A stretch of DNA of 64,000 bases from Bisporella sp. PMI_857 (GCA_021307315.1 JAJSPD010000036.1:429140-493139); one strand, 5' to 3'; shown: positions 47,479 through 59,169, counted from the first letter of the stretch. Numbers and translations are program-made. The notes: generated from the letters alone by a model not told the origin.

Positions 47479-47668
47479 TGTCATGTGCCGGAATGTAACG
47501 TGCTAAGGGGCAATAAGGGGGTTCGGTAGAGGCTCCAGGCTTCGGCACGTAAGGGGCCGCCGGGTACGGAGGCTATAAGTAAGAGGTTCGGGACGTAGTA
47601 GAAAGGATAGAGACTAGGCTTCGTATCAATGAGAGCTGATTTGTGCTACACTACTCCAGCACCTTACA
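47479..47668 (+). repeat. Solo LTR, family TGTCAGGTGCC
   Basis: 190 bp beginning TGTCATGTGCCGG and ending CCAGCACCTTACA. Flanking pentamers GTATC (left) and ATATC (right) differ by one G/A and are probably the target duplication. Homologous to 7307-7492 and 19825-20004. Confidence 0.8.
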
Positions 47669-48253
47669 ATATCAGATATTTATCAACTTTTAATGGTATT
47701 TGAAATATTTGCCAAAAAAAAAACCAACCGTTTTTAGAACTTGTGATTTTCTACAACCTTGGTGTGTAGAGTAAAGTAATATCGTTAGAAATTGCGCAAA
47801 ATCCGACTTTTATGCAACTGTGAATCCATTTTTTTGCTCTAAAACCCAAGCTTAAATTAGCGAGCTTTGTGTATAAATGTTTAATACCCATACGAATCTT
47901 AGAAGGAATATATGGTAGATTAGGTTAGGCTCGCATCGCTGGGGGTCAACAGCCCGGCAGCTATGAGGACAGTGGATTGGGCGATAGCGGCCCTGATCCC
48001 AGCAGTGAAAATGACTGGTGTTCGAGTGAGGATCCCTGGCGTCCAAGCACAGGGAAGAAATTAAATGGGAAGGCTCGACAAGCAGCGCTTGCCGACATAC
48101 AAGAAATAAAGCAAGCCTTGGGAATGGATCCTTCGCAAGTTCCCAACGTAGTCGGATTAAAATTTTATTGTCAGTGGGGGCTCTGTGAACGAGGGCTTCA
48201 CCTTGTACTAAATAAATAGGATTGTCTATAGAGATATTCCTTACTCCAACCGT
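47669..48253. other. Spacer with an unassigned short frame
   Basis: A plus-strand open frame ending at 48219 reads 'SSENDWCSSEDPW' and 'ALADIQEIKQALGMDPSQVP'. It could be a last exon or a gene fragment, but I do not recognise it and see no good start. Confidence 0.3.
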
Positions 48254-51200
48254 TCACTCTTCAAACCTGGATTTGAGAAGATCAGCAACAGCAAAATGGC
48301 CTTCCTTTGCAGCAAACGTTGCCGCAGTCCTATATCTCTGCTGACCAGGAAGGTGGGAGTCGGCACCCATGTTGATCAACAGCTGTACCATGTCGAGACG
48401 GCCATGTTCTGCAGCTCCCTCGAGAGCTGTTCTTCCATCAATTCTTGAAGCAGGAGCATTGACGTCTGCATCTGCTTCGAGAAGCATGAGAGCAAACTTG
48501 ATATGACCCTGAATTGCGGCTCCTTGAAGTGCTGTCAATCCCTTTTCTGCTCCAGCTGGGCCGTTAACATCAGCGCCAGCATCGACTAGATGCTGCATGA
48601 GTTTAATACTGCTATTTTCTGTTGCAGCTGCAGCTGCAGCTTGGAGCGCTGTCCTACCACCGATATCTGCAGGCGGAGCGTTGATATCCGCTCCTTTTTT
48701 CATCAAGAGCTTAACTACATTCAGGCGTTGTTCTTCCAGCTGAATTTCTGCTTGGAGCCTTGACTTGCTCCCTTCTAGTTCTATTGCCTGTTGAAGTGCA
48801 GTTCTTCCGTAAAAATGACCAGCAGGCGAATTTACGTCTGCGTGATTCTCCAAGAGAAATCGAACCAAACCCACGTCATTAGCCTTTACAGCTTCTTGTA
48901 GTACGGTACGTTTCGAACTATTGCCGGCTGGTGCATTGACATTTGCCCCGGCGTTTAATAGAAATTGAATCAAGTTGATAGCGCCAATTCTCACAGCTAT
49001 TTGTAGTGCGGTACCCCCGACATGATAATCATATGCTGGCGCGTTGACATCCACGCCGTAATCCAACAGTAGCTAAAGAAGACCAAAGCCAGTAGATATA
49101 TTCCAGCGTTGTACTGCCAGTTGGAGTGCATTTTTCTTTCCAAAGTTTCCACCAGCAGGTGCATTTACGGAAGCTCCAGCGATTAACAGCAGCCGAACGA
49201 GGTCGTATGCTTGAGCCCGATCTCTCAGAGCTGCAGCGAACTGCAATAGAATACCCGTCCCAAATTTGTGATCTGGTGGGTTAGGGTCTGCACGAGCGTC
49301 CAGCAGAATCTTCACGATTTGTGCCGCGTTCGGGTGTGGCGTGCCGTGGCGTTCATCCATGAATTCTAGCGCGAACTGTAGCGGCGTTACCATAGAATTA
49401 GGATCCGGGTAGCTACGACACGATACATTTACATCCGCACCAGCCTCCACTAGAAGTTGGACCATCTCAGGATTATCTTTGAATATCGCTTGTTGTATAA
49501 TTGTGCTTTGATCAAAAAATGGCGTGCTGATATCTATGCGTGACCGAAGTATCGCGCGTGCTCTGTCGATACATCCATCCCTGATCGCTCGGCGAAGTTG
49601 AGCTCTCAGAAAACGCAGATCGACGGTATTGTCAGTTATTGCCCCTGCACCCATTAATATTTGGATTGCGTCCCTATCGTGATTTTCTGCTGCAATTTGA
49701 ATCGCAGTGCTCGTATACGCATTATCGGTAGGCGTGTTTGGATCCGCATGATGAGTGAGTAGTAATCGAACCATCTCAATGCCGCCACTCTTTACTGCCC
49801 AATGAAGCGCATTCATTTCGTAGCCAGGCGCGTCTACATGCGCCCAAGTCCAACAAATGCGTAGCCAGCTCAACATCTCCACGCGATGCTGCCAGTTGAA
49901 GTGGCGTCATCCAACCCACCATTTGATCAGTGTCGTTATAGAAGTATCTCTCCCATGGGTAACTTGGATCATCTACTGCTGCCCCCTCATTCAACAAGAG
50001 CTCTATAAACCTGAAGTCCCCCACCTCAAGTGCTGCTCTGAGCGGTGTTCTTTGCCTATAGAATTTGGTTTCCTTAGCCAAGTTGACATCTGCGCCTTCT
50101 TTGATCAAGAATTCAGCCAACTCAAAGTTCCATTTTAACGCTGCATTGCCAAGGGCAGCTGAAGCGAACCCATAACTGCGCCCGTCGTCTAATTCATTGA
50201 CATCTACGTCGGCCTGCAAGAGAAGCTGTGCTGCTTCAACACTTACTGCTTCGTGAAGCACGCCGTCACACAGACTGAGGTCGACCCCTCCATCTAGGAG
50301 AAATTGGATAAGCTTAACATCATCCTTCCGAAGAGCCTCTCTTAGAATATCATGGGAGGATTTTAAAACTTCCGAAAAGTCGATTTGAGTATTAAGTAAA
50401 GTCTTTGCAGCATGCAAATGGCCGTTTCGTAAGGCACATCTAAAGATCTCATGGATAAAGGCATGGACTGTTGGCATTCTACTGGAAACTAAAGCACCTA
50501 AAGCATCTAATGCTAGCTGATTCTGTCCGTTAACAATCCACTGAAATACGGCGTTCGTTTGATCAGATTTAAGGATGTTGTTCGACGAGAGATAAACAGC
50601 GAGTTCCAAGAAATAGAGTATAGTATCAGCGTGACAGGACCAGGATAGCACTTCCCACTTTTGTTTGAACTCCTCTGTAGAGAATTCCGGAACGTCGACT
50701 TCCAGTTTGTGAAGAAGGCTCGTCATTGTTTTGAAATGATCCATATCTGACGATTCAGTGGTTTCTGGGCTCTTCGAGCCAAAAATTGAGCACATCAACT
50801 TTAAAGAAGATTCTGCTGCAGGTTGTATTGCGCTGATATACTCTAGTTCGTCGTTAAAGTGCATTTCGAAGTCGAGGCCCAAATCCAGTCCGTAGGGACA
50901 TGTCTGGTCTTGTGAGTCTCTTCGGAAATATGGAGATTGACCAGCAGGCAACGTATAAGTTTGATTTGGTCTGGTCGCTACCAATATTTAGATCCTGAGA
51001 CAATTAAAGGGCATGCATAACATACTTTGAGGCCGAAAGAATCCATTAAACTGGAACCACGGAAGATTGTTTAGTTTAACGGGACCGAGAGCCATTGCTG
51101 GTGGTGTGCACACGAATAGTCCCGGAGGAGTATTCTCCGATACCTCTGAACCAGAGTCATTAGGCGATATCAGCTAGGCGACTTGTGTATCTTATGAATG

Positions 51201-51644
51201 GCTTAAACTTACGGAGATGACATTGATAAGAAAGTGGTACATGCCGGCGCAGCTCACTCTCGATCTTATCGCTTGGGATTAAACTGTTGTCGAGATAAAT
51301 TAAGCTGTCTTTGCTCTGCATTTTGCGCTTTCCAATACAACGATATATAAAATGCCATTCCTCCTCCCGAAGGTTCTTTCGAAAGCTCCATTTCTTGAAC
51401 TGAAAGTCGTATTGACTTTTACTACTATCGTATCAGCGTCATGACAAAATTTGGTACTAAGAGGGGATACAGAAACAATTTTACATGCTTACCTAGCATC
51501 GAAGTTGTGGTCATTTCTCCTGATCTCTACGATTTCCTTGACGGGTTTTTTATCCACCAGGTACAGTTTTCGAAGAACCCCTCGTTGCGCCTCCCAGTCA
51601 GCGGGCAATACGGCCGCACGCCGACGCTTCTGCCCTCCATCCAT
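48254..51644 (-). pseudogene. Clr5-ankyrin repeat protein, broken twice
   Basis: Exons 51644-51493, 51421-51213, 51145-51026 and 50977 onward join in frame. The first two encode a Clr5 domain: 'LPADWEAQRGVLRKLYLVDK', then 'FDA' spliced to 'SKSQYDFQFKKWSFRKNL' and 'REEEWHFIYR'. A linker leads to about 12 or more ankyrin units. The C-terminal ones have the 'ADVNAPAG...GRTALQ' pattern typical of expanded fungal arrays. Two lesions are seen: a frame change near 49840, right after 'LLDLGA', and an in-frame TAG at 49073-49075 in 'FGLL*LLLDYG'. Beyond each lesion the repeats continue intact to 48254. Clr5-ankyrin proteins are common in ascomycetes; a signalling or recognition role is assumed from their repeats. 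Both lesions would need to be sequencing errors for this to be functional. Confidence 0.82.
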
Positions 51645-52472
51645 AACTGAGCAATAAAGGGCGATGAATGATTGCGTTAGAATCCCAATAAAATATTGAT
51701 GGAGACTTGATTCAATTAATTTGAATTTCGTGTCGCCAGCACATTGTAAAGAAAGGCGCGAGGGTGTTATTCTATTCTATAGTATAGTTTGGGGCCATAT
51801 CCACTGGCGGCACTTTCCGTGTGGGGTAGGGGGAAGCTTGTGTTATTGGTCCAGAGCGGAATATTTTCGCTGCCTTGAACTGCTTTTGGGACTAAGCCTT
51901 AACTACCTTTCCCTCTACCAATTGGAAACAATAGACCAGCCACAGCCAAGGCATTTCAACTGCCATTGTGCGTGGCACTGATTGGCATCACCTCACAATT
52001 ATCCGGTTCCTGGCTTCCGCCATTTGCCGAGCAAGCGTTCCTATGGCTCGTCTGCAAAATCTGCCAAGGCAATTGCGGATTCTCGCAAATCAGGGTTCTG
52101 TGGCCATGGCTCAGCCAACATCAATAATTATTGGTGCTTAACATAATCTTTTCAAAAAAATGATAAGCTACTTGACATTAGCGTCGCGTCTCCAAAATTG
52201 ATTTGCTATGCGCAGAATGCTTTCAAGGAATCTCATGCCTCAGACTTCATCTGCATCTAATGGTCGCGAATTTTGGTCTACCTTACCAAACGTAACATAA
52301 CATTCGCGTATCCTCTGTCGCAGTCATGATCTATAAAGATCCCTCTGGCCCAGCAAAGCGCTTGATATAATCGTCTCATTCAATCGTCGTTTACGGCAGC
52401 CGTGAGCATTTCTGTTTATCTAAAAACAACCCCCACCACCAAGCCACGTGAAGCTTACTATTAGAGTTTGCA
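51645..52472. other. Intergenic spacer
   Basis: No gene or repeat recognised; the stretch presumably contains the promoter of the Clr5-ankyrin gene. Confidence 0.4.
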
Positions 52473-52640
52473 ATGGACCTATCAATCGAGGCTGTCATCG
52501 CAATTATTAGCTTGTTCATTACTTTACCTCCCTCACTACTTATTCTCTGGAAGATACTCACAGCTAGAAATCGACGGCGATCTGCGGTTCCAAGTAAAAC
52601 GATCTTTCCACATTCCCCTCTATCGTCGCTTTCCTATTAA
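52473..52640 (+). CDS. Possible 55-residue single-pass membrane protein
   Basis: ATG in a GCAATGG context opens a 55-codon frame. Residues 6-26 are a clear membrane segment ('EAVIAIISLFITLPPSLLIL') followed by Trp-Lys and a basic stretch ('ARNRRR'), the positive side of a typical N-out/C-in anchor. I recall small proteins of this layout in ascomycetes but cannot name a family. It may be a stand-alone peptide, a first exon, or chance. Confidence 0.35.
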   Translation: MDLSIEAVIAIISLFITLPPSLLILWKILTARNRRRSAVPSKTIFPHSPLSSLSY

Positions 52641-54479
52641 CTCGTACCTGATATATCTTATGGAACAGATCCAAGTCAACATCAACGAGCAGATCCAGAT
52701 ATCAGGGTATAATTTAGATTACCTAGCAGCAGTGAGGTAACAAGTATGGCTATGCTTTATTGCATTTCTTTCTCGTCCTTCTCTGATTTTAGGTTGGCGT
52801 CTCTTGTCGTTATGTAATGAGGCTAACCTGCTGAACTCAAAGATCCGAGATATAGCAACTTAAGAAAAATGTCTCCATAAGTCCATCCGGCAAAAAGAAC
52901 GGCTGAGGGGACCTGGTGAGGAAGAGTCAGGTTTGAATTTAACATTAGAGATTTGGGCAAAGAGATTATTGTTGGTGAAGTCTATAAAGGCTTGCTGTCG
53001 TCTTTTATAAAAGGAAGAACTTACGATCTGGGAACATGCGTTGTACATTATTTATAGTTGATATCTCCTGTCTTCCCGATCTGCATAGGTGATCGTGTCT
53101 ACTAGCCGTGCGACAAGTTCCCTACCAGCAGCTACCCAACAGGATTTACTACTTGTGCTCCATCCATTCTCCCCAACCCAATCCTCAAAAGCTTCTCCAT
53201 CCTCTCTGTTCTTTGGCCAAGACTTCTCGTCACAGCGACCGGGTATTCCCGCAATGTGGAAAACTAACCAGTCCAGTCCTTCTCTCCTCAGAGGCCTGGC
53301 TAATGCATCTTTTAGAGTATTTTTTTAACAACGACCAAGACGAGAAGGACATCTAGGAGACGCGCGAGCGAGAGGCGGCTTTCTGGCTGGAAGACGGATA
53401 GGGTACTCATAGCGAAGATGCGGCGGACAATTTACTGAGGCATGAGTCCGAAAAGAGAGGCGTGGAAGTCCGTATAGGAAACTGGGCTGATGCCCCGAAT
53501 GCTATTTGGCTCGAGGATGGAGACGACCATTGATGTCTAGGACTGGGCGGCTGAGAGGACTTGGTATTGGTCGGCTCGCTCCTGACCACCTGATGACCGA
53601 GGAAATCAATTATTTAGCATTTTTCTGCCTCTAAATTTCAGGCCAAGACTTGACCACAAACTCGGCAAGAGAAAACTTACCTCCAGCAAGGGATTTGGAA
53701 GAAGTTGCTATGGGATCTTGAGTGGGTTTCTCGCCAAAACAATGGTTGGATGCCGGTGGAAGAGAAGCTTTCGGAGCAGAGAGATCCGGTTCAGCGTCGC
53801 CGATAGCAAGCGCTTTGCGTCCCGACATGTTTCTAAAGTTTTGCGGCTCAAATTGCGAGTGAGTGGTGGATACACAACTCGTACCTGTGAATAGCACATG
53901 TCGAGTTTTAAGGTAGACAGACCAATGAGAAAGAGAGGCTCTAGCGTTTGTGGAATGAGTGATGCGTTAGCCTGTGGTCTGCCTTATGCTAAGGTCGGCG
54001 TGAAACCACCCCCTGTACAGTGGGAGACATGATGCGGGGTTGGGTGCCGAGCTTTGTTGTTGTGCCTTGGTTTTCTTATTGCTTTTATGTACGAAAAAAA
54101 AAGTCGCTGGTCGGAACCCTCCCTCATGTTCGAAATGTTGTCTGCTGAAGAGAAGACGTGTCAAAAAGGCGTGACAGTTGTACGGCACTGCTTCTTATAC
54201 GATACCGTTTTCTAGTAACACTTTGAACTGTACAGTTCTTGTAGGAAGTAGGGGTTTACGGATCCACATACGACCCACCAGGTCACGTGGTCCGCACAAA
54301 CCCCATTTTGTAGAATCTAGAGTAGAACCTAATACAACAACAATTACCATATCCATCAAGAGCAAGAGCGTAGCCTACAGAGCTACGCCCGTTGCCCCGT
54401 GGAAGGTAAGGAGGGGATACCAACAGTTCTCGCTTCCATTAAGCGAATTTCTGTGGGAAAAGGTCATTGTTGGAATGCA
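52641..54479. other. Intergenic region, possible small spliced frame
   Basis: On the minus strand an ATG at 53828 opens a frame ending 'SSKSLAGG' at a GTAAGT donor near 53685. A CAG acceptor near 53590 would add about 17 residues. I do not recognise the product. Nothing else is supported. Confidence 0.3.
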
Positions 54480-54650
54480 TGTACATAGGTTCACGCGATC
54501 CACCGGATCGCAGGAATCGTGGGTCTCCTATCACCTATATTTACCTGGCAATAGGCCGTAGCTTAGAATGATCAACGAATACCAGAACCACACCAGCAAG
54601 AACGCAGTCACAGCTACTACGCCTTTTGCTACGTGGTAGGTATGCCGACA
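54480..54650 (-). repeat. Dispersed LTR-like repeat, family TGTCGG
   Basis: 171-bp complement-strand copy of 7535-7707. It contains CAGCTACTACGCCTTTTGCT and CTATCACCTATATTTACCTG. Ends are TG...CA when read on either strand. No target duplication found. Confidence 0.65.
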
Positions 54651-55250
54651 GCCATGTACAACTTGCGAAGAAAAACAGACGAACGAATTTGGTGAATACA
54701 GCGTAAACGCCTAAAATGGAGATGAAACATGGCTGAAGTTATTACTGAGTAACAAACACTTAAACAATATTGGATCCAGAAGCCAAATACTGCTCATTGT
54801 GTACTGTGAATACAAAATTCGGCTTCCACATCATACCTAATTATAGACACGATTGATGGTGTGCGGGAAAGGCAAGGCTAAGAAATCAGGAAAAGGGAAT
54901 AGAGTAATGTAGATGCCACGGTCAAGGCAACAGCCTTCAAGCGTATGTCGGATAGGAGATCACATAACTAGAACGGGCCGACTATCCTCCGGCTACTAGC
55001 CGAGAGGCACCTATATATTACAAAGGATTCTTACTTTTTTTTTATTCTCTAAGGATTAGTCTTATTGGTATTGTATCTAGCCTGTTGAATACTCTTATTG
55101 TTATATTGCTCTCAAGGCTATATCGCATCGTTTCTGAACATCACGCATTTGCGGTCCCATTTGATAGACTATCTAGGACTAAGGCAATCAAATCTGGGTG
55201 GAGCAACAATCCAAAAAAAAATATAGTAAAAAGAGTGTGAAGCAGAGCGC
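54651..55250. other. Spacer downstream of the caspase-like gene
   Basis: No gene or repeat recognised; AT-rich toward 55,020. Confidence 0.4.
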
Positions 55251-57062
55251 CTATCTCACTGGAATAAGCGCTCGTGCTTGACGATTATGGAGTGGCCTCA
55301 CTACAGCCCGCTGCTCTGCCGGCAGTAAGCAGTATATAACTTCATCTCGAGTTGTTGTTGACTCTACCAAGCGCATGAGCTTTCGGTTACTATCGCTATC
55401 TCCATGTGGAAAACGCCAAGGCTTATCTAAGATCGGCCTCTCAGTAATATTTAGCTCAGTAGGACCTGTGGAGTTAGGTTTGGTGTCGCCTTTTCGGGGA
55501 GATTTCCGGCTGCCAAAAGTTTTAATCTTCCCTATATTTTTGAGCGGCTTTGGATTCCAAGAAGACTTCTCTTGGGGAGATGTTGGTCGACTGGATGTAG
55601 GTGCAGGACCTGTGATCATTTGCATTTCAGAGGCCACAGGCAAAGAACTCTGTGGAATGACGATAGGTAAAGCTACCAGCCCGCTAGGGCCTATTTGACT
55701 TCCGGAGTACATATCTCCGCGAATGACTCTGAAGAAGTTCTCGGCTACATCAGGTAGCAGGGACCCATAGAGTCGTAGAGGTATATCGAAGAGTACCGTG
55801 CAAGAATTACTAGGGAAGAAAGCCTGGAGCTTTATATCAAACTCTAGGCCGACACCGAATGTAATTTTCAAGACATTGAATGGTGCATGAGAGACGAAGT
55901 TTTGCCATTCTTTGAGAAGTTGCTTTTCGGTACCTTTGAAAGCAATTTTGATGAGGATTCTCGCTTGCGTTTTCCGATGCGGTTTGAATTCCTCGACACT
56001 GTTCGATATGTCTTTAGAAATATATTTCGTTAACGAATTAAGAATAATAGACCCGCGGCGGCCCACATATGCCTGATAGAAAGGATCCCCTTTTTGTAAT
56101 CCGTATGTGCTGAGTTTGTCGCCATCATTCAATTCTTCCCACACGGCTACGATGCTGACACCAGGATTCTGCAATTCCGCAAGAAGTGCACTCGTAAAAG
56201 AAGAATTAGCCTCGGAATTAGTCAACTGTCTTTTTTGGCTTGACCCAAGGCACTCAGTTCGACCACTCCAGTCGAGCTTTGGGTTTATCATAGAACCAGC
56301 AAAGCAACAATCGAAGAGAAAGAGCTTGTCACATTTAGCGCCTTCCAATGATCTCTGGGCCGCTGACCACGAAATACTTCGAGAACTATCGGTCCTAGCA
56401 CTCTCGGTCTTATCGGCCTTCCACATTAGATCTGAATTGGTGGCTTCGGCTTGACCACCATAGTATAATATGAATAATGAATCGCCAAACGATCTTATCG
56501 GTCCCAATCTTTGTCGTAGCTTTTCCTCAAAAAGCCACAAAGAATCACCGAGGGGTATCGCGAAAGGTTCCTCCTCCACCTCGAACCTATACGTGTCTCT
56601 AAAGAGCACTCTTAGCTTCTCGGCGCTCTTTCTAAGATGATCCAGATCTGGGTTCTCATCTTCGGGCTTTGCCCAATATGTTATCAGCGTCACCACTCTT
56701 GTGTATTTCTCTCTCGTCGATATAATCTGATCGGTGGGTCGCTTCAATTTCTTTATGAAGTCTGACAAACTGTTCAGATGTTCTAATGAGGGTTGGTTTA
56801 CAGCAATGGTTCCATTTGGAGCCTCTTGTAATATAGGATCATTGGAATCAATTTTTCCTGTCGCGGTATCATGAGTTGAATCTGAGACAAAGTTTGCCTT
56901 TGACAAATGCTCGATCTCGTGGGAATTTGACAGGCCCAGGGAGCGAGCTTGCTCCGGCCTTCCGAGACTGGCATCAGGCATGATTATCAGGAGTCGCAAG
57001 GGGACTATTCTCTTCCGCTTGGCGTTGTAACCTTTAGCAGCACAAAATAATCTCAAGAACAA
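55251..57062 (-). CDS. Caspase-like (metacaspase-related) protein, His to Gln
   Basis: A single exon of 603 codons; the ATG at 56981 ('MPDASLGRPEQ') is a good alternative start (576 residues). The caspase-fold p20 region spans about residues 120-300. It includes 'VVTLITYWAKPEDENPDL', 'DSLFILYYGGQAEAT' and 'KLFLFDCCFAGSM'. The nucleophile is probably Cys253 (second Cys of DCC), and the usual 'GGHG' strand is present. However, the catalytic His position (204, codon CAA at 56453-56451) is Gln. The region after 330 is a second folded part ('RKTQARILIKIAFKGTEKQ'), then a Ser/Pro/Lys-rich tail. It faces the gasdermin-like gene across about 740 bp. In fungi, caspase-like and subtilisin-like proteases are often clustered with gasdermin genes and activate them by cleavage. 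Whether this copy is active is doubtful. Confidence 0.75.
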   Translation of the reverse strand: MFLRLFCAAKGYNAKRKRIVPLRLLIIMPDASLGRPEQARSLGLSNSHEIEHLSKANFVSDSTHDTATGKIDSNDPILQEAPNGTIAVNQPSLEHLNSLSDFIKKLKRPTDQIISTREKYTRVVTLITYWAKPEDENPDLDHLRKSAEKLRVLFRDTYRFEVEEEPFAIPLGDSLWLFEEKLRQRLGPIRSFGDSLFILYYGGQAEATNSDLMWKADKTESARTDSSRSISWSAAQRSLEGAKCDKLFLFDCCFAGSMINPKLDWSGRTECLGSSQKRQLTNSEANSSFTSALLAELQNPGVSIVAVWEELNDGDKLSTYGLQKGDPFYQAYVGRRGSIILNSLTKYISKDISNSVEEFKPHRKTQARILIKIAFKGTEKQLLKEWQNFVSHAPFNVLKITFGVGLEFDIKLQAFFPSNSCTVLFDIPLRLYGSLLPDVAENFFRVIRGDMYSGSQIGPSGLVALPIVIPQSSLPVASEMQMITGPAPTSSRPTSPQEKSSWNPKPLKNIGKIKTFGSRKSPRKGDTKPNSTGPTELNITERPILDKPWRFPHGDSDSNRKLMRLVESTTTRDEVIYCLLPAEQRAVVRPLHNRQARALIPVR

Positions 57063-57803
57063 TTTGTGCCGTGCTGCATGATTGAAGGTGACGAAGGGGA
57101 AGGCAGAAGGTTGAGCTTCATAAACTTATCCCTGTTCCAAAGGTTGATCTTGTGGGGGCGAACATTTAAATCTATCGGCTTGGGCTTAGGGCGCGCGGCA
57201 GGATCAATGACCACTCGTCCTGAATGTTGCAGAGACCAGGAGTAGCGCCTCCAATATGCAAGGCGCCATTTTCAGTCTCGAGTCACTGCCCAAAGGTAGT
57301 ACAGAATAAAGAAGACTCAGCCTTCTTAACAACCCCCAGTCTAATAGAACTGCGGATCCTTTAAATCTTTATACAGTAGCTTTTTGTTTTCGGATGGCAT
57401 GTTATAGGTATCGAAGATGCGATAGAATGGCTCTCAACCTTCACAAGTATCTAAGGCACTGTTGGTACTGCTTTGCGCTGTTGTCACTTCTTCGACTTCC
57501 AGATCGATAATTGCTTTTTCCGGTGACACCGGAGTGGATCTGCGCCGACAAAGAATAATTCAGCCTGATGATTCTTAGATAATAATGCACAAGGTCACCT
57601 ACACACATGTGCGTCTTGTACGACGAGGAAATGGCATTGCATGTCCAACCTTTGGTCCACATTGATGTACAGGGGTTACTCCGTGTCTCAGCCTTCAGCC
57701 TTCAGCGACACGTACTTCCCATTAAGCCCTTTGCTTCAATTTTCGACACTGTTTTATTCATATTCTACTCAGGTTATCTCTATTGCCTATCATACTATAA
57801 ATC
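57063..57803. other. Divergent intergenic region
   Basis: About 740 bp between two divergent genes, probably holding both promoters. No repeat was seen. Confidence 0.4.
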
Positions 57804-58861
57804 ATGGCGAAAGGAGACACAAAATCAATCTTCGCAAAATCTTTCCAAGACCATTCGGAGGGGCTGGCAGTGTACGACGAAATCTCGGCCAACATCTGAA
57901 GCCAGGATCCTGTGGTTATTTTGACGAAAACAGCGACTGGCAAGGCATTGTGCAACTTACAGATGCCGAAGCAGTCAAGAAATTGAGACTTCCAGCGCTG
58001 GTTGCGCCCTCAGGGGGGTTCTTGAAGGACGACTACGGAATCGGGACTGAGTGGGATGTCCGACGCTCCGAGAGTATTAGTGAGGTAAGCACGACTCTCA
58101 AAGTGGCAGCAAATACCCCAGCTGGCATCACAGCAAAAGCCGGATTTGAGTATCAATGCAAGAAACAAGAGGGTGCAGTCTTGGTGATCAACGGAGTGGT
58201 GACCAAGATGGAAACCCAAAACACCACAAGGCTGAAAGATTATGTAAAGGCCAATTTCGAGAAGATTGTTGGCGCAGGTGATAAAGATGTGATTAAAAAG
58301 AAAGGGATCTGGGTCATCACCAAGATTTATTCGGCAAAACAGCGAGCTATTGCCGTCATGAAGCCTGAGGGCTCCAAAGTGGCTTTTGATGTCGATGTTG
58401 GTGTTGCTGGACAAGCAAGAATTGGGCCGGCAGCTAGTTGGTGGAAGTCCAGTACGACGAGCACTGGCTGGATCAAGAGCCGCGAGGCAAGTGAATCGCC
58501 TCTTGAGTCAAGTGAGAAACGCTAACATGGCCAGTTCGAGGATGGGGTGGTGCTTTTTCTCGGAGGGATATGGTGGAAGCCTGATTATATAGTTCCAGGG
58601 TGGTATCATGTTATCCAGAAGACCAATAGGCAGCATCTTGGCGATAGCAGCGGAGAAAATACAGAGTACTTAGAGAACGATAAGGAGACCTTTGTGGAGT
58701 TCTTAGAGCAGCCTCTATCTGCCGAAGAGGATCAGTCAGCTGGCTTCAATCTCGAGGACGTTTTTGTAGATGCGGACCTGAAAATGAAGCCGGAAGCGAG
58801 AAACCTCGAAGTCAAGAAGAAGGACGAGGATGGCGAGGATGAGGACGAAGACGAGGAATAG
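57804..58861 (+). pseudogene. Gasdermin-like candidate, frame interrupted near the start
   Basis: The ATG at 57804 (ATCATGG context) opens a frame that ends at a TGA (57897-57899). The protein resumes in another frame at 'KPGSCGYFDENSDW', so a one- or two-base lesion or a sequencing error lies near 57,895. Exon 2 (58535-58861) follows a 48-bp GC-AG intron (58487-58534). The body alternates short strands and Ser/Thr loops, with 'KKGIWVITKIYSAKQRAIAV', then 'PAASWWKSSTTSTGW' and 'EDGVVLFLGGIWW'. This strand-loop-strand pattern resembles the C-terminal part of the gasdermin pore-forming domain. A long acidic tail (ends 'DEDGEDEDEDEE') could be the releasable part. The neighbouring caspase-like gene supports this reading. 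Assignment is by pattern and context only. A longer open frame from 57641 avoids the break but has an unconvincing N terminus. Confidence 0.5.
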
Positions 58862-59169
58862 CAGGTGTCACTATTTTACACTGTTGTCGCTGCTTGCATG
58901 ATTGTTACTGCTTGGCCCTGTCGTCACTACTTTGCACTGGCGATCAAGCCATAGTTTATTGAAACGACTATTCTTATTATATTTCTAGAACTACTTCAAT
59001 CATTTCGCTGTAGAAACGGCCCTAAGAAATAGTTTGATCGCAAGCTCACGGCGTATAATTAGCATACATTTATATCGTGAAACAAATTTAATGCAGAAAA
59101 ATAATTGAATGTAGCTAATCACATCGACCCTAGGTCTCTGTCCAGACACACTCGCTGTGACAGTCTTCA
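58862..59169. other. Spacer between convergent genes
   Basis: No feature recognised. Confidence 0.4.

Noticed and set aside
57641..58525. A 294-codon uninterrupted model for the gasdermin-like gene
   Set aside because: It avoids the frame break, but its first 85 or so residues look like untranslated DNA, while the frame from the ATG at 57804 reads like coding sequence. Kept only as an alternative. It also reads through the intron at its 3' end.
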